From positions 349,040 through 413,039 of the forward strand of contig NZ_QZCS01000004.1 of assembly GCF_003594915.1 (NCBI RefSeq): DNA of 64,000 nt, written 5' to 3'. The first letter of the stretch is position 1, and each line of letters starts with the position of its first letter. The DNA comes from Enterobacter chuandaensis (GTDB lineage Bacteria > Pseudomonadota > Gammaproteobacteria > Enterobacterales > Enterobacteriaceae). Below, piece after piece: positions 9,012 through 18,861 of the stretch. A model generated the notes under the pieces. The model saw only the letters and a list, made by a program, of their open reading frames with translations. It was not told where the DNA came from and did no database searches. The translations under genes and the position numbers were made by a program.

Positions 9012-10022
9012 ATGTCACCCACCATCTATGATATCGCACGGGTTGCGGGCGTATCGAAATCAACCGTTTCCCGCGTTCTGAATAAACAAACGAATATTTC
9101 TCCTGAAGCGCGTGACAAAGTGCTGAAGGCAATAGACGAATTAAATTATCAGCCCAACAAACTGGCTCGCGCCCTGACCTCTTCTGGCTTCGACGCCATT
9201 ATGGTTATTTCGACCCGTTCGACCAAAACCACTGCTGGTAACCCTTTTTTCTCCGATGTCCTTCATGCCATTACGGCAAAAGCGGAAGAAGAAGGGTTTG
9301 ACGTTATTTTGCAAACTTCAAAAAGCAGTGAAGACGATCTGCTGAAATGTGTAAGTAAAATAAAGCAGAAGATGATCAAAGGGATCATCATGCTGAGTTC
9401 CCCGGCAAACGAATCTTTTTTCACTACGCTGGATGAATACGGCGTGCCCGTGGTCGTTATCGGGAAAGTGGAAGGTGAATATCAGAATATATATTCCGTC
9501 GATACGGACAATTTCCAGGATAGCGCCATATTGACAGAGTCGTTTATTAAACATGGACGCACTAAAATTGCCTGTCTGCATGCCCCGCTCGATTATCACG
9601 TTTCTATCGATCGCCTTGCGGGCTATAAATCCAGCCTTGAAAAACAGGGCATCGCCATTAATCCGGAATGGGTTATTGATGGCGGATATACCCATGAAAG
9701 CGCGCTCCAGGCGGCCTGCAAATTACTTTCGTCTGATAACCCGCCCGATGCCGTTTTTGCCACTGACAGCATGAAATTGTTGGGCCTTTATCGAGCAGCG
9801 GATGAGTTAAATCTGAAGGTTCCCGAACAGGTTGCCATGGCAGGATACAGCGATCCGATGCTGTCTCTCGTTTTAACCCCTGCGCCAGGCGGGTTTGATA
9901 TCCCGACGAGAAAGCTGGGTGAAGAGAGCTGCAACGTGTTGTTTAAGCGTATTGCGGGTAACCCTGCGCCGCATAAGGTATTGGTTGAAACGCATTTTTC
10001 GGATGCGGCTGCATTACGCTAA
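9012..10022 (+). CDS. ycjW: LacI-family regulator YcjW
   Basis: Likely local repressor of the ycjM-ompG cluster. Residues 1-55 form the LacI-type DNA-binding head ([20 protein letters not shown] with the hinge helix [11 protein letters not shown]), followed by a periplasmic-binding-protein-like sugar domain to residue 336. The close match to E. coli YcjW through both parts supports the name. It is divergent from ycjX, convergent with ompG, and at the far end of the cluster. LacI-type heads with this recognition helix bind palindromes with a central CG, such as the two 14-bp sites at 12811 and 22755. Confidence 0.93.
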   Translation: MSPTIYDIARVAGVSKSTVSRVLNKQTNISPEARDKVLKAIDELNYQPNKLARALTSSGFDAIMVISTRSTKTTAGNPFFSDVLHAITAKAEEEGFDVILQTSKSSEDDLLKCVSKIKQKMIKGIIMLSSPANESFFTTLDEYGVPVVVIGKVEGEYQNIYSVDTDNFQDSAILTESFIKHGRTKIACLHAPLDYHVSIDRLAGYKSSLEKQGIAINPEWVIDGGYTHESALQAACKLLSSDNPPDAVFATDSMKLLGLYRAADELNLKVPEQVAMAGYSDPMLSLVLTPAPGGFDIPTRKLGEESCNVLFKRIAGNPAPHKVLVETHFSDAAALR

Positions 10023-10046
10023 AAACCAGGGGCAAACGCCCCTGGT
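10021..10046 (-). terminator. Terminator of the ompG transcript
   Basis: A perfect 9-bp stem (ACCAGGGGC / GCCCCTGGT, loop of four) followed on the minus strand by TTTTT. It overlaps the ycjW stop and ends the long minus-strand cluster. Confidence 0.88.
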
Positions 10047-10055
10047 AAATCATGT

Positions 10056-10970
10056 TCAGAACGCGTAATTCACGCCAACACCCGCATAGTGGAAGCGATC
10101 GCTCTCACCTTCATCGTGGTTTTCCCATTCATAGGCATATTCCAGCGTCATGGATAATCCGTTGTTAAAATCATAGGCGTACAGCATACCCAGACGGTTG
10201 AAATCATGTCCTTCACGTTCAGGATCGTCCTGCCAGTCCCAGTTTGACCAGCGATCGAGTCCCAGACGGGTATAAGGCGTTAACGTCGTCTGACCCAATG
10301 AAATTGGCAGATAGGCGCGAATTTCCTGGGTAGAAAACTCGCCGTTATTACGTGAGCTGTCCATATTGAAACCGCGCTCTAAATAGTAATTCACTTTCGC
10401 AGAGACGGTTTCGTTGATGGTCCAGGTAAAACCGGTTTCGGTCTCAACGCGGCTGTCAGAATAGCCGGTTTTTTCCAGATCGTTGGCAAACTGATACATG
10501 GCAAACCAGCCGCCAAAGCGCCAGTCGTCGGTTAATTTAATATCCCAGTCAGGCTGAACTTTGTAGCGCTGCATATTGGCACTGCCGTCTTTAGCGCCGT
10601 GCTCATCTTTAAAGTGATAACCATAATTACGGAAGCCACCGGTCAGACCGAACGTAAAATCATCGGTGCCGATAAAGCGATAGCGTAATTCAAATTCCGG
10701 GCGATCAAAATAGGTGCCACGCGTCATGCTGCTGTAATCAACTGGCCCCTCCTGATACATCGCCAGAGAGATCGTCCATGCATCCCACGTCGCATTAAAC
10801 CACACGGAAGGTTCATACAATCCATCTTTATCGTCGCCCTGACCCTCGACGTTTTCAATTTCGTACATGGCACCAATATTAAACGCCCACTGCTTTGCGG
10901 TTTCTGTTGCTTGCGCGCAGCTAACCCCTGCGCACAGAACGAGCGCAGCACTTCTTAGTAGAGTACTCAT
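10056..10970 (-). CDS. ompG: Monomeric outer membrane porin OmpG
   Basis: Large-pore monomeric 14-stranded beta-barrel allowing passive entry of oligosaccharides. The 304 residues carry a signal peptide (MSTLLRSAALVLCAGVSCAQA), alternating aromatic beta-strands such as ELRYRF and TLEYAYEWE, and the terminal phenylalanine (GVGVNYAF) used for outer-membrane assembly. Similarity to E. coli OmpG runs along the full length. It is last in the minus-strand ycj cluster, separated from ycjV by a hairpin with a T-run that may lower its expression. The context suggests it is the entry pore for the glycosides handled by the Ycj enzymes. Confidence 0.96.
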   Translation of the reverse strand: MSTLLRSAALVLCAGVSCAQATETAKQWAFNIGAMYEIENVEGQGDDKDGLYEPSVWFNATWDAWTISLAMYQEGPVDYSSMTRGTYFDRPEFELRYRFIGTDDFTFGLTGGFRNYGYHFKDEHGAKDGSANMQRYKVQPDWDIKLTDDWRFGGWFAMYQFANDLEKTGYSDSRVETETGFTWTINETVSAKVNYYLERGFNMDSSRNNGEFSTQEIRAYLPISLGQTTLTPYTRLGLDRWSNWDWQDDPEREGHDFNRLGMLYAYDFNNGLSMTLEYAYEWENHDEGESDRFHYAGVGVNYAF

Positions 10971-10997
10971 TAAATATTCCCTTTATAATTAACAAAC

Positions 10998-11024
10998 AAA
11001 AAAACCGGAAATTTGCATTTCCGG
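10998..11024 (-). terminator. Terminator or attenuator between ycjV and ompG
   Basis: On the minus strand CCGGAAAT-GCAA-ATTTCCGG is followed by TTTTTTTG, a canonical intrinsic terminator just past ycjV. ompG expression would need read-through or its own promoter in the AT-rich 25 bases after it. Confidence 0.8.
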
Positions 11025-11036
11025 CAAACACCTTTC

Positions 11037-12119
11037 TTATCTAATAGCCGCTTCGGAATCAGCGTCGAAGAAATGGCACTTATTCATATCGAACTGAATG
11101 CCGATATTATCTCCGGCTGCGTAGTCATTTGCCGCGCCCGCGCGGACAACCAGTTCATGTCCACCCACGGCGGCATAGAGCATAAATTCGGCTCCGGTCA
11201 GCTCAGCGACGCTGACTTTTGCCGTAATCTCCTCCCCGCTGCTCTGCAGGGTGACAATGTCTTCCGGGCGGATGCCGAAGACGACCGCTTTGCGCTGGTA
11301 ACCCTGCGCATTCAATACGGCGAGCTTGTCCTCAGGGATCTCCAGACGCAGCGTTTCCGTCACGAAATAGCGGTCGTCGATAGCGCCACGAATAAAGTTC
11401 ATCGCTGGTGAGCCGATGAAACCTGCGACAAACATATTTGCAGGCTCGTTGTACACCTGCTTCGGTGCCCCCACCTGCTGAATAATGCCGTCTTTCAGGA
11501 TCACGATGCGGGTCGCCATCGTCATGGCTTCCGTCTGGTCGTGCGTGACATAAATCATGGTGGTATTAAGCTTCTGGTGCAGCTTGCTGATTTCAGCGCG
11601 CATCTGAACGCGAAGCTTGGCATCGAGGTTGGATAACGGCTCATCCATCAGGAAGACGCCCGCTTCACGCACGATCGCCCTGCCGAGCGCCACGCGCTGG
11701 CGCTGGCCGCCGGACAACGCGCCAGGCTTACGCTGCAGGTATTCGCGTAATCCCAAAATCTGCGCCGCCCAGTTAACGCGCTCTTCAATCACCGCAGGCG
11801 CTATTTTTTGCATTTTCAGGCCAAACGCCATGTTGTCGTAAACCGTCATATGCGGATAAAGCGCATAGTTCTGGAATACCATTGCGATATCGCGCGATTT
11901 GGCAGGCACGTCATTCATGCAAACGCCGTCGATAATCAGTTCACCCGCGCTGATCTCCTCAAGACCGGCAATCATTCGCAGCGTCGTGGATTTACCACAG
12001 CCCGATGGACCGACGAAGACAATAAATTCTTTGTCTTCAATTTCGAGGTTGAAATCCTTAACCACGTGGACCTGGTTATCATAGATTTTCTGAATATGTT
12101 TCAGAGACAGTTGAGCCAT
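11037..12119 (-). CDS. ycjV: Sugar ABC importer ATPase YcjV, intact
   Basis: ATPase of the MalK/UgpC/MsmK group, expected to power the YcjN-YcjO-YcjP importer. All ABC motifs are present: Walker A GPSGCGKST at about 38, Q-loop FQNYALYP, signature LSGGQRQR near 135, Walker B VFLMDEPLSNLDAK and the switch histidine in YVTHDQ. Residues about 235-360 form the MalK-type TOBE regulatory domain. At 360 residues it is full length; the E. coli K-12 copy is annotated as disrupted, so the importer here may be self-sufficient. It starts 13 bases after ycjU. Confidence 0.93.
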   Translation of the reverse strand: MAQLSLKHIQKIYDNQVHVVKDFNLEIEDKEFIVFVGPSGCGKSTTLRMIAGLEEISAGELIIDGVCMNDVPAKSRDIAMVFQNYALYPHMTVYDNMAFGLKMQKIAPAVIEERVNWAAQILGLREYLQRKPGALSGGQRQRVALGRAIVREAGVFLMDEPLSNLDAKLRVQMRAEISKLHQKLNTTMIYVTHDQTEAMTMATRIVILKDGIIQQVGAPKQVYNEPANMFVAGFIGSPAMNFIRGAIDDRYFVTETLRLEIPEDKLAVLNAQGYQRKAVVFGIRPEDIVTLQSSGEEITAKVSVAELTGAEFMLYAAVGGHELVVRAGAANDYAAGDNIGIQFDMNKCHFFDADSEAAIR

Positions 12120-12132
12120 AATTTATTCCTTA

Positions 12133-12798
12133 TCAATACGCCCGGGACGCCCAGAACGCTGTCAGGCATGTCCAGGTCAGTTCCCGCGTTGAATGAAGTT
12201 GTAATCCCGCATGGTTAAGGCCAGGCCCAATCCCTACTGACAGCATCCCCGCGGCGTTGATTGCATCAACGCCCGCGGCGGCATCTTCAATACCGATGGC
12301 CTCTTCAGGACGCACGTTCAGCCCTGCACAGGCGGCGAGGAAGATCTCCGGGTCTGGCTTGGAGCGGCGAATGCGGGAAGCATCGGCGCAAAAATCGAAC
12401 GCCTGATGGATCCCCAGCGCGTGCAGGATCCCCGGAGCATTGAGCGAGACGGAGGCCAGCCCAATTTTGACCTTCGCGGCGCGGATCTCCGCCAGCACGT
12501 CGCGGATCCCTGGAAGCAGCGAATCCTGCGTCAGTGATGCCAGCGACTGGACATAAAGCGCGTTTTTTTTCGTCGCAAGCGCGAGGCACTCCGCCTCGCT
12601 AAACATCCCCTCTTTTCCGCCATGCTTCAGAATGCGCAGGAGAGAATCCATGCGGCTTATTCCCTTCAGCTGTTCGTTAAAGACTTCATCGAAGGTGATG
12701 CCAATTTCTTCCGCCACGGCGCGCCACGCCAGAAAATGAAGATGTGCGGTATCGGTGATCACACCGTCCAGATCGAATACAACAGCGTTAAGCGTCAT
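12133..12798 (-). CDS. ycjU: Beta-phosphoglucomutase
   Basis: HAD-superfamily mutase converting beta-glucose 1-phosphate, released by the YcjT and YcjM type of phosphorolysis, to glucose 6-phosphate. The nucleophile motif [16 protein letters not shown] is at residues 5-20, the Ser/Thr motif in [11 protein letters not shown] near 115, the lysine in SKPDPEIF near 147, and the metal aspartates in IGIEDAAAG near 170. The frame opens 13 codons earlier, but the ATG at 12798 has GGAGGGG at good spacing and gives the family N-terminus, 221 residues. It overlaps the end of ycjT by 11 bases. A 14-bp operator-like palindrome lies 13 bases upstream, inside ycjT. Confidence 0.94.
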   Translation of the reverse strand: MTLNAVVFDLDGVITDTAHLHFLAWRAVAEEIGITFDEVFNEQLKGISRMDSLLRILKHGGKEGMFSEAECLALATKKNALYVQSLASLTQDSLLPGIRDVLAEIRAAKVKIGLASVSLNAPGILHALGIHQAFDFCADASRIRRSKPDPEIFLAACAGLNVRPEEAIGIEDAAAGVDAINAAGMLSVGIGPGLNHAGLQLHSTRELTWTCLTAFWASRAY

Positions 12799-15067
12799 GG
12801 CACCCCTCCGTGGTAGCGGTCCCATTAACAGGTGCAAGAAAGTCCTTATAAGCGCAGACCTTCCGCCCCGTGATAGTTAGCGTTTGACCCCACAGCGTCA
12901 GCGTGACAGGTGCGGAGGATTCGATGGTTAACACCTCGTTTTCACAGGTGAAGTGCATGGTTACGTTCCGCCACCGCAACGGGAAGGCGAGCTTCTGCCA
13001 GTGCGCAGGCAGCTTCGGCGCAAGATGCAATTCCCCTTCAATAATTTGCAGGCCAGCAAATCCCTGAATGGCACCAGACCAGATCGCGCCGGTGGCCGCA
13101 GCGTGGATACCCTCATCGCTGCTGTGCGGATCGTCGCCCAAATCAATGCCGATGCCGTCACGCCAGAAGGCATAAGCCCCTTCGGTGTCGCCGCAACGCG
13201 CGAGCACAATCCCGTGAATGGCTTTGCTCAGCGACGAGTCATGGATGGTACGCGGTTCATAGAACGCCAGATTGGCAGCGCATTGCTGCGGCGTAAACCG
13301 TTCCGGCAGCAGGTAGTTCAGCATCACCACATCGGCCTGCTTAAGGATCTGCATTTCGTTCACTTCCGCGCGGGAGTAATCGAGCAGTATGGTTTGCTTA
13401 CCCGCTTTGGCTTTATAGCGGCTCAGATCGATAGCAGGTTTTGCCATAAAGGTATCATCCTGCGGGATCACACCGTCCGCGTCGGCCTCTGGCAGCCACA
13501 GGCGCGCCAGGAACCGTGCGGCATTCTCTTTAAAACGCGCATCCTCACGTCCAAACATCGCCATAAATTGGGTCGCGCAGGCAACGTTGTGCCAGGCCAG
13601 ATAGTTGGTATAGGCGTTGTTGTTTACATGCTCGGTGTATTCGTCCGGCCCGATCACGTCATGGATTTCCAGACGACCGTTGACTTCCGTTGCGCGTCCC
13701 ATCCAGAACGCGGCGGTTTCCATCAGCAGCGTCAGGCCTTCGTTACGCATAAAAGCATCGTCGCGTGTCGCCTGCCAGTAAGTGACGACGGCCCAGGCAA
13801 TATCTGCCACGATGTGGTGTTCAGCGAGCGCGGAGGCCACCTTCTGGCGTACCCCGGTACGGATGTTAATCGCCGCGAATTCTGGCGTCTCTTCCTCTCC
13901 GCTTGCGGCACTTTCCCACGGGAACAACGCGCCAGGCCAGCCGTTCCGACGGGCTTTTTCCCGTGCGCCTGAGAGATTAAGCCAGCGATAGCGCAGCAGG
14001 CTGCGGGCAATCTGCGGGCGGGTGAACAGATGGAAAGGCAGCAGGAAAATTTCGGTATCCCAGAATACGTGGCCTTTATACCCCTCTCCCGTCAGCCCCT
14101 TCGCAGCGATACTGCTGCGCTCGTCATGGGCTGGCGTCATTGCGGTCAGATGCCAGACGGCGTAATCCAGCGCCATTTGATCCTGATGCTCTGCTGAAGC
14201 CACCTCCACCCGGGCGTGACGCCAGACCGCGTTCCAGGCATACGCTGAGCTCTCAAGCAGCGCGTCGTAGCCTCTTGCGGCAGAGACTTTGAGATCGGCC
14301 AGCGCGTTGCGCGCGAAAGACTCCTGTGACAGCGCTTTATCACTGCGATGCGTCAGCCAGACGATTTTCTCAAGCGTGACAGTGTCACCCTGAGCGATCG
14401 CCAGAGAATGGTGAACGCTGAGACGGCGATTTTTGGCGGTGAAACAGCTGTCGCTCTTCGCTGAGAGCTGACAAAACGCCGAAACAACAACCTCAGATGC
14501 CCGGTCCTGGGTTTCATACACGCCCTGCATGTAGTGCTGGTCAAAGACCCTGACCGAGATCTCATCCAGATGCTGTCTGCCGCTGTTCGTTTGTGTTGCG
14601 TCGATGCCGGTTTTCAGCACCGCCTGCGTGGCGCCATCAAGGGGCGTGATCGAGAGCTGCATAGCCACTAAGGGCAACTGGTCCAGCGAAACGAAACGAC
14701 GACTCTCCAGCCGGTAGCGTTTTCCGTCCGGTGAACGCCAGACAACGTTACGGTGCAGTTCGCCGTTGGCAAAAGCCAGCTCGCGCTGCCACTCAAGAAT
14801 GTCGCCTGACAGGAGCGTGAAATTGACGCCGTCCAGCTCAACATCCATCCCGGTGACATCCGGCAGATTGACCAGCTCTGTGGTTTCGTTGCGTCCCGCG
14901 CGATGATACAGCCCCGCGAGATACATGCCTCTGGTCTGCTGGGTGTACTCTTCTTCATGCGCGGCGCGAATACCCATGTAGCCATTGCCGCATGCCATGA
15001 TGGAGGCGTATTTATTCAGGCTGTGTGGACAAAAGCCCGGATCGGTTAATACAGAGACGTTCAGCAT
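12788..15067 (-). CDS. ycjT: Kojibiose phosphorylase (GH65)
   Basis: Inverting phosphorylase cleaving kojibiose (alpha-1,2-diglucose) to beta-glucose 1-phosphate and glucose. The 759 residues show the GH65 layout: an N-terminal beta-sandwich to about 270, a helical (alpha/alpha)6 barrel, and a C-terminal beta-sheet cap. The catalytic acid lies in [17 protein letters not shown] near residue 480, and phosphate-binding serines in the SLSKAIHG region near 615. The start codon overlaps the ycjS stop by seven bases. Specificity is taken from work on the E. coli protein, which this closely resembles. Confidence 0.94.
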   Translation of the reverse strand: MLNVSVLTDPGFCPHSLNKYASIMACGNGYMGIRAAHEEEYTQQTRGMYLAGLYHRAGRNETTELVNLPDVTGMDVELDGVNFTLLSGDILEWQRELAFANGELHRNVVWRSPDGKRYRLESRRFVSLDQLPLVAMQLSITPLDGATQAVLKTGIDATQTNSGRQHLDEISVRVFDQHYMQGVYETQDRASEVVVSAFCQLSAKSDSCFTAKNRRLSVHHSLAIAQGDTVTLEKIVWLTHRSDKALSQESFARNALADLKVSAARGYDALLESSAYAWNAVWRHARVEVASAEHQDQMALDYAVWHLTAMTPAHDERSSIAAKGLTGEGYKGHVFWDTEIFLLPFHLFTRPQIARSLLRYRWLNLSGAREKARRNGWPGALFPWESAASGEEETPEFAAINIRTGVRQKVASALAEHHIVADIAWAVVTYWQATRDDAFMRNEGLTLLMETAAFWMGRATEVNGRLEIHDVIGPDEYTEHVNNNAYTNYLAWHNVACATQFMAMFGREDARFKENAARFLARLWLPEADADGVIPQDDTFMAKPAIDLSRYKAKAGKQTILLDYSRAEVNEMQILKQADVVMLNYLLPERFTPQQCAANLAFYEPRTIHDSSLSKAIHGIVLARCGDTEGAYAFWRDGIGIDLGDDPHSSDEGIHAAATGAIWSGAIQGFAGLQIIEGELHLAPKLPAHWQKLAFPLRWRNVTMHFTCENEVLTIESSAPVTLTLWGQTLTITGRKVCAYKDFLAPVNGTATTEGCHDA
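12811..12824. promoter_or_regulatory. Putative YcjW operator inside the 3' end of ycjT
   Basis: TGGTAGCGGTCCCA is an imperfect LacI-type palindrome (TGGGA-N-CG-N-TCCCA pattern) identical over 14 bases to the site at the ycjM start. It lies within ycjT codons, 13 bases before ycjU. An intragenic auxiliary operator is inferred. Confidence 0.6.
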
Positions 15068-16116
15068 AGTGTCACGCTTTCCCCTGTTTCTGCGGATTCA
15101 TAAAGCGCGCCAACAAGCTGCTGAATAACCAGTCCCTGTTCCGCATCAGCGATCATCACGGGCTCTCCCAGCACGTGACGCACGAAGGCATCCATACTGC
15201 GCAGATGACGCTGATCGTCAGCCTCTTCACGCTGGGTCAGGGTTTCTAAAACACCGGCTTCGTCGTTATAGATGTGCGCCGGGAACAGCGTTGCACCCGC
15301 TTTTTCTCCGCAGAAAGAGACGTTCATGATCGACTGCTCGCGGATGTTGAGCGCAAAGGAAGTGTCAAGACGCAAAATGCCGCCGTTGCAGAATTCAATC
15401 GTGCCAAACAGGGCATCTTCCACGGTAAACTGCGTGGGATCCCACTCGCCAAACTGACCGGTGCTTTTACGGTTTCCCAGCTTCTGGAAGCTGTGCGCGG
15501 TCACCCGTTTTACCGCAGGGAAACCCAGGACATACATTGCGGCGTCTAGCATATGGATGCCGATATCAATCAGCGGTCCACCGCCCTGTAGCGATTTGTT
15601 GGTAAAAACGCCCCACCCCGGCACACCACAGCGACGCAGCGCCTGCGCAGACGTGAAGTAAATTTCTCCGAGCGTTCCGTTCATTACCGCATCGCGCAGG
15701 AGCTGGGTGTCCAGGGCAAAGCGGTGGTGAAAATCATACGCCAGGACTTTTCCAGCCTTGCGCGCCGCAATGCGCATCTCATCAGCCTGCTGCGGCGTCA
15801 TCGCCGGGGGCTTTTCGCACATCACATGGCATCCCGCCTCGAGCGCCGCCATCACATGTTCAAAATGGAACCGGTTAGGCGAACAGACGCTCACCACATC
15901 CGGTTTTACTGCCTGCAACATCTCGTGAGCGTCCTGCCATGCCGATGGAATAGCATAACGTTCCGCGAACGCCTGTGCCTGCTCAAGGCGGCTGTCCATG
16001 ACAGCCACCATTTGAACATCACTGCGCGTGGCGTAATACGAGGCATGCACTTTGTCCGCAACCTGCCCGGCGCCAATAATGGCGACGCGCAGAGGCGAAG
16101 GTGTAGAAGCACTCAT
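15061..16116 (-). CDS. ycjS: 3-keto-glucoside / glucoside dehydrogenase YcjS
   Basis: GFO/IDH/MocA-family NAD(P)-dependent oxidoreductase; in E. coli it interconverts glucosides and 3-keto-glucosides in the gulose-to-glucose conversion route with YcjQ and YcjR. The Rossmann motif VAIIGAGQVADKVH is at the N-terminus, the family EKPPAMT block near 105, and the substrate-side GGGPLIDIGIHMLD near 180. The frame extends seven codons upstream, but that ATG has no ribosome site; the ATG at 16116 (AAGGA 11 bases upstream) gives 351 residues as in E. coli. A GTG at 16119 is an alternative. Confidence 0.92.
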   Translation of the reverse strand: MSASTPSPLRVAIIGAGQVADKVHASYYATRSDVQMVAVMDSRLEQAQAFAERYAIPSAWQDAHEMLQAVKPDVVSVCSPNRFHFEHVMAALEAGCHVMCEKPPAMTPQQADEMRIAARKAGKVLAYDFHHRFALDTQLLRDAVMNGTLGEIYFTSAQALRRCGVPGWGVFTNKSLQGGGPLIDIGIHMLDAAMYVLGFPAVKRVTAHSFQKLGNRKSTGQFGEWDPTQFTVEDALFGTIEFCNGGILRLDTSFALNIREQSIMNVSFCGEKAGATLFPAHIYNDEAGVLETLTQREEADDQRHLRSMDAFVRHVLGEPVMIADAEQGLVIQQLVGALYESAETGESVTLC

Positions 16117-16130
16117 CACGCTCGTCATCC

Positions 16131-16919
16131 TTAGCATTCACGCAAATAAGTGAGGGAGTCCTGATAAGCCTGAGCCGGATCCTCGGCGCGAACGCGGCAC
16201 TCATACACGACATAACCCTGATAGCTATCGGCACGCAGCTGATCGAACAGGCTGGCAAAATCAAGGCTGCCGCTGCCCGGCTGGTAGCGGTGGTTATCCG
16301 CGATGTGCACATGGCCCAGCAGATCGCGGTTCTGATGCAGCGCATCCGTCAGCGAGTCTTCTTCGATGTTCATATGATAGAAATCACCGATGATCTGCAC
16401 GTGCTTCAAGCCGTTCTCTTCGATATAACGACGCGCGTCAGCCAGGGTGTTGATCATATGATCCTGATAGCGGTTCAGCGGCTCCAGGTAGACGGTGGTG
16501 CCGGTGCGCGCGGCCGCGTCATCCAGCCAGCGAAGGGAGGCGCTTACGGCTTTGCGGTCACCGTCCAGGCTGCGTGGAGAGGTCATTGGCGGCAGACGGA
16601 AAGTAAACATCCCCCATGCGGCAGGCACGATAATGCCCTTTCCGCCCACTTCGGCCAGCGCTTCCAGAATGCGTTCGATCTGCTGTAACCCGTTCAGACG
16701 GCGCTCTTCGATGAAATCACCGATCCAGCCATCGTATCCGCCGCACGCGGTTGTTACCGGCAGGCCAGTGGCCTTGATAGCGGCTTTTACTTCATCGAGG
16801 TTTTCCACCAGCAGGCGGCCATCAATTTCGTAGCCATCAAAGCCCATCGCTTTGATGTACTCGAATTTTTCCATGATGTTGGTCGGGAAAAAGGCCTGGT
16901 TTTGTGTTGCGATCTTCAT
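16131..16919 (-). CDS. ycjR: 3-keto-hexoside epimerase-type TIM barrel protein YcjR
   Basis: Sugar phosphate isomerase / AP-endonuclease-2 fold enzyme; the E. coli protein epimerises the 3-keto intermediate (C4) between the YcjQ and YcjS steps. The 262 residues contain barrel-strand and metal-site motifs typical of the fold: FDGYEIDGRLL near 30, VYLEPLNRYQ near 145 with its metal glutamate, IIGDFYHMNIEE near 180, LGHVHIADNHR near 205 and VVYECRV near 243. AAGGACA precedes the ATG. It is 17 bases after ycjQ. Confidence 0.92.
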   Translation of the reverse strand: MKIATQNQAFFPTNIMEKFEYIKAMGFDGYEIDGRLLVENLDEVKAAIKATGLPVTTACGGYDGWIGDFIEERRLNGLQQIERILEALAEVGGKGIIVPAAWGMFTFRLPPMTSPRSLDGDRKAVSASLRWLDDAAARTGTTVYLEPLNRYQDHMINTLADARRYIEENGLKHVQIIGDFYHMNIEEDSLTDALHQNRDLLGHVHIADNHRYQPGSGSLDFASLFDQLRADSYQGYVVYECRVRAEDPAQAYQDSLTYLREC

Positions 16920-16936
16920 GATTTGCTGTCCTTAGC

Positions 16937-17989
16937 TTAAAAAGTGACGCCCATTTTGATACTGAGTTCCGGGTGCTGATCGACATACGTCATATAGCTT
17001 TCCGGGCTGGTGGCGAAGGTCACGACCGGGTCGATCAGATCTTCACAGTTCAGATAACCGTTCATCAGCAATTCCCAGCAGGTCTCTTCGATACGCTTGC
17101 GGCTCCAGCGCGGGTAGTCCGGGTTGGGTTCGCTGCAGGCGCGGGAGAAGACAATCTTCGCGTTGTTGAAATGCGCTTCGCGGCCAAGGTTGAAGCCCGC
17201 CGCAAACGGTTTGGCAAAAGCCACGTAGGAGATGGTTCCGCCGTAGGCGAGCCCGCGCAGAGCAGACTGCAGCGCATCGGCAAAACCGCTGGTTTCGATG
17301 ATCACGTCCGCGCCCTGCTTGCCGGTCAGCTTCTTAATTTCCAGGCCAACGTCGGTACCGATTGGGTTCAGGCAGTGATCGGCACCGTGACGGCGCGCGA
17401 TCTCGCAGCGGTGTTCAATAGGATCGACGCCGATTACGACTGACGCTCCGGCTTTTTTCGCCAGTTGGATGGCAATCTGACCAATCGCGCCCAGACCCAC
17501 AACCACAACGAAATCCCCTACGCGAACGTTGGCATCACGCACGCCGCTCATGGCGAATTGCGCCGGATCGTAGCAAACGGCGTTTTTCCAGGACGCGCCC
17601 TGCGGCATTTTGCGCAGCTTATAGTTATTAACCGCGTTAACGATCACCGTCTCCTGCAGCGGACCGTAGCAGCAGACGCTGTCGCCGACCTGGTATTCCG
17701 TCACGTCTGCGCCACATTCAACAATGTCGCCAACGATCATGTTGCCCAGCTGGAATTTACCGAATTCGATACCGCGCGCTGCGCCCTCTTCACGCGGGGT
17801 GAACATCTGCCACTCCGTGTTGAACTCTTCATCAATAAACGGGCTTGCCGCGCGGAAATCCACGACTTCGGTGCCGTGCTTCGGTGCGCCAAAGCGGGCG
17901 CGAATTTTCACTTCATGTGCTTCAACAGCACGATCTTCATATTCCACCAGCGCCGCTACGCGTGGCGCTGTCGCAACTAACTTCTTCAT
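16937..17989 (-). CDS. ycjQ: Zinc-type alcohol/sugar dehydrogenase YcjQ (D-guloside 3-dehydrogenase)
   Basis: Medium-chain dehydrogenase/reductase; the E. coli enzyme oxidises the C3 hydroxyl of D-gulosides, starting their conversion to glucosides. The GroES-like half covers residues 1-150 and the Rossmann half carries VVVVGLGAIGQIAIQLAKKAG near 165-190 followed by VIGVDPIEHR. The family-typical REEGAARG and DSVCCYGPLQE segments are present. It begins 29 bases after ycjP behind a GGAGCAAG ribosome site, the largest gap among the central operon genes but still consistent with co-transcription. Confidence 0.92.
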   Translation of the reverse strand: MKKLVATAPRVAALVEYEDRAVEAHEVKIRARFGAPKHGTEVVDFRAASPFIDEEFNTEWQMFTPREEGAARGIEFGKFQLGNMIVGDIVECGADVTEYQVGDSVCCYGPLQETVIVNAVNNYKLRKMPQGASWKNAVCYDPAQFAMSGVRDANVRVGDFVVVVGLGAIGQIAIQLAKKAGASVVIGVDPIEHRCEIARRHGADHCLNPIGTDVGLEIKKLTGKQGADVIIETSGFADALQSALRGLAYGGTISYVAFAKPFAAGFNLGREAHFNNAKIVFSRACSEPNPDYPRWSRKRIEETCWELLMNGYLNCEDLIDPVVTFATSPESYMTYVDQHPELSIKMGVTF

Positions 17990-18018
17990 AACTTGCTCCT
18001 GATAAAAAATTGGCCGCC

Positions 18019-18861
18019 TTAGCCCTTGACGCCACCGGCGGTCAAACCACTTTTAATAAAACGTTCAGAGAGTGCGTACATGATGACCACCGGAAGCGCC
18101 GTCACCAGTGATGCCGCCATCATGCGACCCCAGATATAATCTGGCGTGCTAAAGAGCGTGTTCAGCCCGACCGGCAAGGTAAAGTTGCTGGCACTGGACA
18201 GGAAAATGGAGGCAAACAGGTAGTCGTTCCACGCCACCATGAAGCAGTAAACAAACACCGACACGAGACCGGAAATCGCCAGCGGCACGGTAATACGGAA
18301 GATGATTTGCAGACGGTTCAGACCATCCATCATCGCCGCCTCTTCTATTTCGTCCGGAATGGTGTCGAAATAGCTGCGCAGCATGAATACCGCCGTCGGC
18401 AGCGTCTGGGTCACCATGGTGATGATCAGCGCCATTTCGGTGTCATAAATGCCGAGCGCGGTGATGATTTTGAACAGCGGTACCACCAGCAAAATCCCGG
18501 AGAACATATAGACGGTATAGAAGCTCGCGTTGATCGTCGTGCGTCCTTTAAAACGCAGTTTGGACAACGCATAAGCGCCCAGCGTACCGAGAAACACCGC
18601 AATGACCGACGACGTCAGCGACACCACCATGCTGTTGCGGAAGTAGTCCACAAACGGGAAGATCAGCGGGTTAAAGATGTCGACGTAATGCTGAAACGTC
18701 CATGCCTGCGGCAGAATCGTCGGGTTCAGCGATATCGCCTCTTTCGCGCTTTTGAACGACGTCATCAGCATCACGAAGAACGGGAACAGCGTGATAATCA
18801 GAAATACCGCCAGCCCGAGATAAAAACCAATACGGCCCAGCATGCGTTTATTTGTTGCCAT
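18019..18861 (-). CDS. ycjP: Sugar ABC importer permease YcjP (MalG-type)
   Basis: Inner-membrane subunit of a CUT1-type carbohydrate importer. Six hydrophobic segments can be read over 280 residues, starting with FYLGLAVFLIITLFPFFVML near the N-terminus. The EAA loop that docks on the ATPase is visible as EIEEAAMMDGLNRLQIIF near 185. The C-terminus ends SGLTAGGVKG, typical of the MalG group. Its first 14 bases overlap the end of ycjO, a sign of coupled synthesis of the two permeases. Confidence 0.94.
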   Translation of the reverse strand: MATNKRMLGRIGFYLGLAVFLIITLFPFFVMLMTSFKSAKEAISLNPTILPQAWTFQHYVDIFNPLIFPFVDYFRNSMVVSLTSSVIAVFLGTLGAYALSKLRFKGRTTINASFYTVYMFSGILLVVPLFKIITALGIYDTEMALIITMVTQTLPTAVFMLRSYFDTIPDEIEEAAMMDGLNRLQIIFRITVPLAISGLVSVFVYCFMVAWNDYLFASIFLSSASNFTLPVGLNTLFSTPDYIWGRMMAASLVTALPVVIMYALSERFIKSGLTAGGVKG

